Below, piece by piece: positions 7,036-10,426 of a DNA stretch of 10,426 bases. The position numbers were made by a program, and so were the translations under genes. Every line of letters begins with the position of its first letter. Position 1 is the first letter of the stretch. This DNA comes from Nitrospinaceae bacterium (GTDB lineage Bacteria > Nitrospinota > Nitrospinia > Nitrospinales > VA-1). Where the stretch lies: assembly GCA_029937635.1 (NCBI GenBank), contig JAPYPM010000001.1:24097-34522 (forward strand), written 5' to 3'. The notes under the pieces are model-generated. The model saw nothing but the letters and a program-made list of their open reading frames with translations. It made no database searches and was not told the origin of the DNA.

Positions 7036-8790
7036 ATGAGAATTATTGGTATTAATGCATATCATGGCGATTCTTCTGCATGCCTAATTGTTGATGGTCA
7101 ACTTGTAGCAGCAGTAGAAGAAGAGCGCTTCCGCCGTATTAAACATTGGGCGGGTTTGCCTACTGAGTCCATTCGTTACTGCTTGGAGGAAGCGGATATT
7201 ACGCTTGATCAGGTGGACGCGATTGCTATTAACCAGGATGCGAAAGCTAACCTTTGGAAGAAGGTTACTTTCATGCTAACCAAGCGACCTGATCTTGGCT
7301 TGGTGCTGGATCGTATAAAAAATAAACGTGAACGTTTAAGCGTCGTTGATCAACTTGCACAGACTTTTCCAGATCAGCGATTTAATGGCAAAGTGCATGC
7401 CATAGAGCATCATCTGGCTCATCTTTACTCTGCTTTTTATGTCTCACCTTATGATCAAGCTGTGACTATTTCTGTTGATGGTTTTGGTGATTTTTCCAGC
7501 GGTGCCTGGGGTGTGGGTCGAGGCAAAGAAATCAAGATTGATAGTCGTGTATTTTTTCCTCATTCTTTAGGGATTTTTTACCAGGCATTGACTCAGTATT
7601 TAGGCTTCCCTAATTACGGCGATGAGTACAAAGTAATGGGACTTGCTCCTTACGGCAAAGCAAAATATTTAGACGAAATGCGGCAGATAGTACTGTTGCA
7701 GGACGATGGTAGCTATCGTTTGAATTTAGATTACTTTCGTCATCATAAAGAAAGTGTGGCTACCGAATGGGAAAATGGTTCACCCGTATTTGGTTGTTTG
7801 TTTTCTGACAAGGTGGCTGAGTTGCTTGGCCCGGTGCGGGCGAAAGGTGAGGATTTATCACAGAAACACATGGATATTGCGCATTCAATTCAAGCTATGT
7901 ATGAAGAGGCTTTCTTTCATCTGCTGAATAAGCTACACGAGAGGCATGGCCTTGATGCAGTGACTGTGGCGGGTGGTTGTGGTATGAATTCTGTGGCGAA
8001 TGGTAAAATCACGCGCTTCACGCCGTTTACGAAAGTTTATATACAGTCTGCTGCAGGTGATGCTGGTGGCGCGATTGGCGCGGCCTTTGCGGTTTGGAAT
8101 GAAATGGATAAAGATAGTTCGCCGCGTTTTTTAATGGATCATGCTTACTGGGGGCCACAGTATAGTAATGAAGTGATTGGTGAATTGTTAGAGGAGAAGA
8201 GTGCTGAGATTAAGCAACAGGGCTGTGAGATTAAGAAGATAGAGGAAGAAAGTGAATTATATCGAGTGACTGCTGAAGCCATTTCTGAAGGCAAGGTTAT
8301 TGGCTGGTTTCAGGGACGTATGGAGTGGGGTCCACGAGCACTGGGTAATCGTTCTATTGTTTGCGATCCTCGTCGTGCAGATATGAAAGATATCTTGAAT
8401 TTGAAGATTAAAAAACGTGAATCATTTCGACCTTTTGCACCTTCTATATTACGTGAGTCAGTGTCTGAATGGTTTGAACAAGATGATGATGTGCCCTTTA
8501 TGATGAAGGTGTTCCAAGTCAAGGAACAGAAGCGCAAGGATATTCCCGCGGTTACCCACGCGGATGGTTCAGGAAGATTGCAAACGGTCTTTAAAGCGAC
8601 GAATGCACGCTATTATAATTTGATAGAAGCCTTCTATAGGAAAACGGGTGTCCCCATTGTTTTGAATACATCATTTAATGAAAATGAGCCTGTGGTATGC
8701 AAGCCTGAAGAGGCTTTAGCTTGTTTTCTCAGAACTAAAATGGATGTTTTAGTTATGGGTGATTACATGGTGACACGGTCAGATAGTTAA
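7036..8790 (+). CDS. carbamoyltransferase, NodU/CmcH/TobZ family
   Basis: At 584 residues this is full length for the family. The N-terminus RIIGINAYHGDSSACLIVDG and AAVEEERFRRIKHW are hallmarks of Carbam_trans_N. The Kae1-like domain has the metal-binding histidines H125-x3-H129 (HHLAHLYSAFY), SVDGFGDFSSGAWGVGRG, YGDEYKVMGLAPYG and VAGGCGMNSVANGK (about 311-324). The C-terminal Carbam_trans_C part contains EWGPRALGNRSI (432-440), KKRESFRPFAPSIL and VLNTSFNENEPVV. The family makes carbamoyl-adenylate from carbamoyl phosphate and ATP, then moves the carbamoyl group to a hydroxyl; in this locus the acceptor is probably a sugar of the repeat unit. All recognised motifs look intact. It sits between two GT2 genes in the same operon, and the next gene's GTG directly follows its stop. 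Confidence 0.95.
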   Translation: MRIIGINAYHGDSSACLIVDGQLVAAVEEERFRRIKHWAGLPTESIRYCLEEADITLDQVDAIAINQDAKANLWKKVTFMLTKRPDLGLVLDRIKNKRERLSVVDQLAQTFPDQRFNGKVHAIEHHLAHLYSAFYVSPYDQAVTISVDGFGDFSSGAWGVGRGKEIKIDSRVFFPHSLGIFYQALTQYLGFPNYGDEYKVMGLAPYGKAKYLDEMRQIVLLQDDGSYRLNLDYFRHHKESVATEWENGSPVFGCLFSDKVAELLGPVRAKGEDLSQKHMDIAHSIQAMYEEAFFHLLNKLHERHGLDAVTVAGGCGMNSVANGKITRFTPFTKVYIQSAAGDAGGAIGAAFAVWNEMDKDSSPRFLMDHAYWGPQYSNEVIGELLEEKSAEIKQQGCEIKKIEEESELYRVTAEAISEGKVIGWFQGRMEWGPRALGNRSIVCDPRRADMKDILNLKIKKRESFRPFAPSILRESVSEWFEQDDDVPFMMKVFQVKEQKRKDIPAVTHADGSGRLQTVFKATNARYYNLIEAFYRKTGVPIVLNTSFNENEPVVCKPEEALACFLRTKMDVLVMGDYMVTRSDS

Positions 8791-9552
8791 GTGGCTACTT
8801 TTAGTATTTCAATTATCACCGCAACCTTTAATGCAGAAACTACTCTTTGTGACTGTATTGAATCTGTTTCAGAACAAAGTGTTGATGTGGAACATATTAT
8901 TATTGATGGTGCTTCTACTGATGGCACATTAAAGACTGTTGAGCATTATAGTAATTCTTTGGCTAAGGTAGTTTCGGAGCCTGATGAGGGAATCTATGAT
9001 GCAATGAATAAAGGCTTGAAGCTAGCAACGGGTGATGTGATTGGTATTCTTAATGCTGATGATTTCTACGCTTCTAGCGATGTATTAAAAAAAGTTGCTA
9101 ATGCTTTCTCAGAACCTGATGTTGATGCTTGTTATGGAGATTTAGTTTATGTGGACAGTAAAGATACAAATAAGGTAACAAGATACTGGCATTCGGGCAA
9201 CTTTAATTCACACAAGTTTTACTTGGGCTGGATGCCTCCACATCCCACTTTTTTTGTGCGCCGTTCAGTTTATGAAAAACAAGGTCTATTTAATTTGAAT
9301 TTAGGTTCAGCAGCAGATTACGAAATCATGCTGAGGTTTTTGCTTAAGCAACAATTGAAGGCTGTTTATATTCCAGAAGTGTTAGTTCGTATGCGAACGG
9401 GCGGTGAGAGTAATGTTTCCCTTTCAAATAGACTCAAAGCAAATCGAAATGATAGAAAAGCCTGGGATGTTAATGGTTTAAGACCTTACCCGTGGACTAT
9501 TCTGTTTAAACCGTTGCGGAAAATTGGGCAGTTGTTTTTTAAAAATAGATAA
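8791..9552 (+). CDS. glycosyltransferase family 2 (WcaE-like GT-A)
   Basis: This 253-residue GT2 has SISIITATFNAETTLCDCIE, then IIIDGASTDGTLKTVE, SEPDEGIYDAMNKGLKLATG and the DXD-equivalent N88-A-D-D91 in ILNADDFYA. PPHPTFFVRRSVYEKQGLFN and AADYEIMLRFLL follow. This is the pattern of colanic-acid WcaE-like and related repeat-unit glycosyltransferases, and the catalytic motifs look complete. The start is GTG immediately after the carbamoyltransferase stop (no gap); no in-frame ATG exists near the expected N-terminus, and no good Shine-Dalgarno is seen, so coupling is likely. It is the last gene before the terminator. Degenerate 7-bp tandem repeats begin inside its stop codon. Confidence 0.9.
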   Translation: MATFSISIITATFNAETTLCDCIESVSEQSVDVEHIIIDGASTDGTLKTVEHYSNSLAKVVSEPDEGIYDAMNKGLKLATGDVIGILNADDFYASSDVLKKVANAFSEPDVDACYGDLVYVDSKDTNKVTRYWHSGNFNSHKFYLGWMPPHPTFFVRRSVYEKQGLFNLNLGSAADYEIMLRFLLKQQLKAVYIPEVLVRMRTGGESNVSLSNRLKANRNDRKAWDVNGLRPYPWTILFKPLRKIGQLFFKNR

Positions 9553-9578
9553 GTTACAAGTCGTGAGTCGTAAGTTAG
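9551..9578 (+). repeat. four degenerate tandem heptanucleotides at the operon end
   Basis: AAGTTAC, AAGTCGT, GAGTCGT and AAGTTAG lie in perfect 7-bp register, with consensus RAGTYRN. The array starts within the TAA stop of the GT2. It resembles the short heptad repeats seen after genes in some bacterial genomes. With four units, chance is not excluded. Confidence 0.6.
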
Positions 9579-9600
9579 ATATTTATTTGAATAGTACAGC

Positions 9601-9626
9601 GTGCAGTTGAGTTTCCTATCCTGCAC
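9601..9626 (+). repeat. short inverted repeat in the 3' untranslated region
   Basis: GTGCAG (9601-9606) and CTGCAC (9621-9626) form a 6-bp inverted repeat around a 14-base loop. It lies about 50 bp after the last stop codon, and the transcript could fold here. Confidence 0.4.
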
Positions 9627-9770
9627 ACGCATTTGAAGGTAGTGTCTGGTAGAGGGGTTGAGTGACTTGCGGCAACCGTTGCATTGCTATAGCGGTCGAT
9701 CAAAACAAAGGTGCCTAAACTGGGCAGTTTATCAGATGTGAATATTTTAAATAGCTTGGGTTAGATGCTT

Positions 9771-9803
9771 AAAAAAAGGCTTCACATTGTGAGGCTTTTT
9801 TTT
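9771..9803 (+). terminator. intrinsic (Rho-independent) terminator of the polysaccharide operon
   Basis: AAAAAAAGGCTTCAC (9771-9785) pairs with GTGAGGCTTTTTTTT (9789-9803) around an ATT loop. The stem core is 8 bp (two are G-T wobbles), extended by seven A-T pairs, and it ends in eight Ts. The A-run on the left also gives a T-run on the reverse strand, so it could act in both directions. It lies 218 bp beyond the GT2 stop. Confidence 0.9.
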
Positions 9804-9950
9804 GGTTTCACCTAATGTACTTAAATGAGCACCCAAATGCTTAACAGTTTACTTCTATCAGATATCAGGCTCACTTAGAGAGTAGTGCGAACTTTATTCT
9901 CCTTACTGCATCTGCATTTTGATGTGTCTAGTTAATAAATCTTGAAGTCA

Positions 9951-9965
9951 GTGAACTAAGTTCAC
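9951..9965. promoter_or_regulatory. perfect 15-bp palindrome, possible operator
   Basis: GTGAACT-A-AGTTCAC is a perfect 7+1+7 inverted repeat about 235 bp upstream of the WecA-like start. The arms and single central base fit a dimeric repressor site better than an RNA hairpin. I do not recognise the regulator. Confidence 0.4.
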
Positions 9966-10014
9966 CATAATACATAATAAACTTTAACATAAACTCAGGA
10001 CCACCTTTGTGAGA

Positions 10015-10024
10015 CAGTGCACTG
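10015..10024. repeat. 10-bp perfect palindrome
   Basis: CAGTGCACTG lies about 175 bp upstream of the WecA-like start. It may be a protein-binding site, but a palindrome of this length can easily occur by chance. Confidence 0.3.
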
Positions 10025-10172
10025 AAGAGAGGTTCGTCATGTATTCCAGTTGCAGAGATATTTTATTGCGGTCGAATACGATTGCCATTCTTTTCTTAAT
10101 ATGAATCTTTGTATAGGCTAGTCTTACTCTGAGAGGTTAATTTCTCTCTTGCTCTAAACTACTGTAGAGTTA

Positions 10173-10196
10173 AAAAACTTAAAAACTTAAAAACTT
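10173..10196 (+). repeat. three 8-bp tandem repeats (AAAAACTT) in the leader of the WecA-like gene
   Basis: Three perfect copies of AAAAACTT (10173-10180, 10181-10188, 10189-10196) are followed by AAAATG, so the array runs right up to the start codon at 10200. It fills the place where a Shine-Dalgarno should be, and none is seen. Changes in copy number would alter the A-rich translation initiation region. Confidence 0.85.
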
Positions 10197-10199
10197 AAA

Positions 10200-10426
10200 A
10201 TGATAAATTCTTACTTATTAGTATGTTGTGTATCTTTATTTTTCTTTCTCTCTCTCTCTATCCTCTTTAAGCGATTAGGAGTAGTTGATAAGCCTGATGG
10301 AATAAGGAAGATTCATAAAGGTGAAATTCCCTTAAGCGGGGGCTTCTCTCTTTTCTTAATATTTCTATTCAGCACTTTTTATTTATATCCTGGATATTTT
10401 GGTGATTACTCTGCAACATATACTGG
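10200..10426 (+). CDS. WecA/WbpL-like undecaprenyl-phosphate glycosyl-1-phosphate transferase (5' part)
   Basis: Only the first 75 codons are in the window; the frame is open to the end. A first membrane segment (residues about 5-23) is followed by VVDKPDGIRKIHKGEIPLSG (28-47). This is the conserved first cytoplasmic segment of the MraY/WecA family (D-K-P-x-x-x-R-K-x-H-x-G-x-I-P-L-x-G-G). A second hydrophobic segment follows at about 48-65. The family transfers a sugar-1-phosphate (often GlcNAc or a related amino sugar) from UDP-sugar to undecaprenyl phosphate, starting repeat-unit synthesis. Whether it is closer to WecA or WbpL cannot be told from this part. ATG 10200 is the only good start, although it has no Shine-Dalgarno. 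It is separated from the operon upstream by a terminator, so it probably has its own promoter. Confidence 0.85.
   Translation, partial: MINSYLLVCCVSLFFFLSLSILFKRLGVVDKPDGIRKIHKGEIPLSGGFSLFLIFLFSTFYLYPGYFGDYSATYT
10247..10259 (+). repeat. TC dinucleotide run inside the WecA-like gene
   Basis: Six and a half TC units cover codons 16-20, in the first membrane segment. Gain or loss of one unit by slippage would shift the reading frame near the start of the gene. Confidence 0.7.

Larger units (their letters stand above)
9553..10199. other. 647-bp non-coding region between the GT2 and the WecA-like gene
   Basis: I find no convincing coding region here on either strand. The first 250 bp hold the heptad array, several short inverted repeats (9601-9626; GCAAC-C-GTTGC at 9672-9682; AAACTG-GG-CAGTTT at 9717-9730) and the intrinsic terminator at 9771-9803. 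The remaining part (about 9804-10199) should carry the promoter for the WecA-like gene. It contains two clean palindromes (9951-9965, 10015-10024) and an 8-bp tandem repeat before the start codon. I could not pick a -35/-10 pair with confidence. Confidence 0.6.

Noticed and set aside
9638..9645. GGTAGTGT resembles the core of an ops/JUMPstart element (GGTAGnnT) recruiting RfaH.
   Set aside because: It lies after the last gene and before the terminator, not at the head of an operon. The upstream GGC of the element is missing, and an 8-mer match is expected by chance.
10082..10117. TTGCCA (10082-10087) with TATAGG (10112-10117) as a promoter for the WecA-like gene.
   Set aside because: The 24-bp spacer is too long for a sigma-70 promoter, and other pairings were no better.

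Overview
This window is part of a surface-polysaccharide (O-antigen, capsule or exopolysaccharide) biosynthesis locus, and every gene seen lies on the + strand. The DNA is AT-rich (roughly 40% G+C by eye). The mix of genes suggests a Gram-negative bacterium, most likely a gammaproteobacterium: a Wzy-type polymerase, a WaaE/KdtX-like GT2, a NodU-type carbamoyltransferase and a WecA/WbpL-type initiating transferase at the downstream edge. The genus cannot be told from the sequence.

Layout. Bases 1-786 encode a SAM-dependent methyltransferase whose 3' end was rewritten by a perfect 25-bp tandem duplication. An AT-rich gap of about 145 bp follows, with a TATAAT hexamer and an 8-bp inverted repeat. 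From 933 to 9552 there is a tightly packed gene run: GT4 (933-2111), CgeB-like glycosyltransferase (2108-3142), Wzy-like polymerase (3147-4535), a truncated GT4 N-terminal fragment (4525-4872), a full GT4 (4869-6026), a truncated methyltransferase fragment (6013-6204), a GT2 (6201-6989), a carbamoyltransferase (7036-8790) and a second GT2 (8791-9552). Most junctions overlap by 4-14 bp or abut, so this is almost certainly one operon. A strong intrinsic terminator lies at 9771-9803, after an untranslated stretch of about 220 nt. A further non-coding region of about 400 bp with several palindromes follows. The window ends inside the first 75 codons of a WecA-like glycan-1-phosphate transferase (10200 onward).

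How the genes work together (inference from families). The WecA-like enzyme would load the first sugar phosphate onto undecaprenyl phosphate. The five full-length glycosyltransferases would extend the repeat unit on the cytoplasmic face. The methyltransferase and carbamoyltransferase would decorate it, and Wzy would polymerise it in the periplasm. The flippase (Wzx), chain-length regulator and nucleotide-sugar genes are not in this window.

Most notable features. Two decayed cistrons (4525-4872 and 6013-6204) have both lost their 3' parts but still end in an ATGA overlap with the next intact gene, as if kept as translational-coupling leaders. The first also ends on an A_AAA_AAA slippery heptamer. 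The GT2 at 6201 has DAG where its family usually has DAD. I see no insertion sequence, CRISPR array, tRNA or rRNA, and no clear wholly new system.
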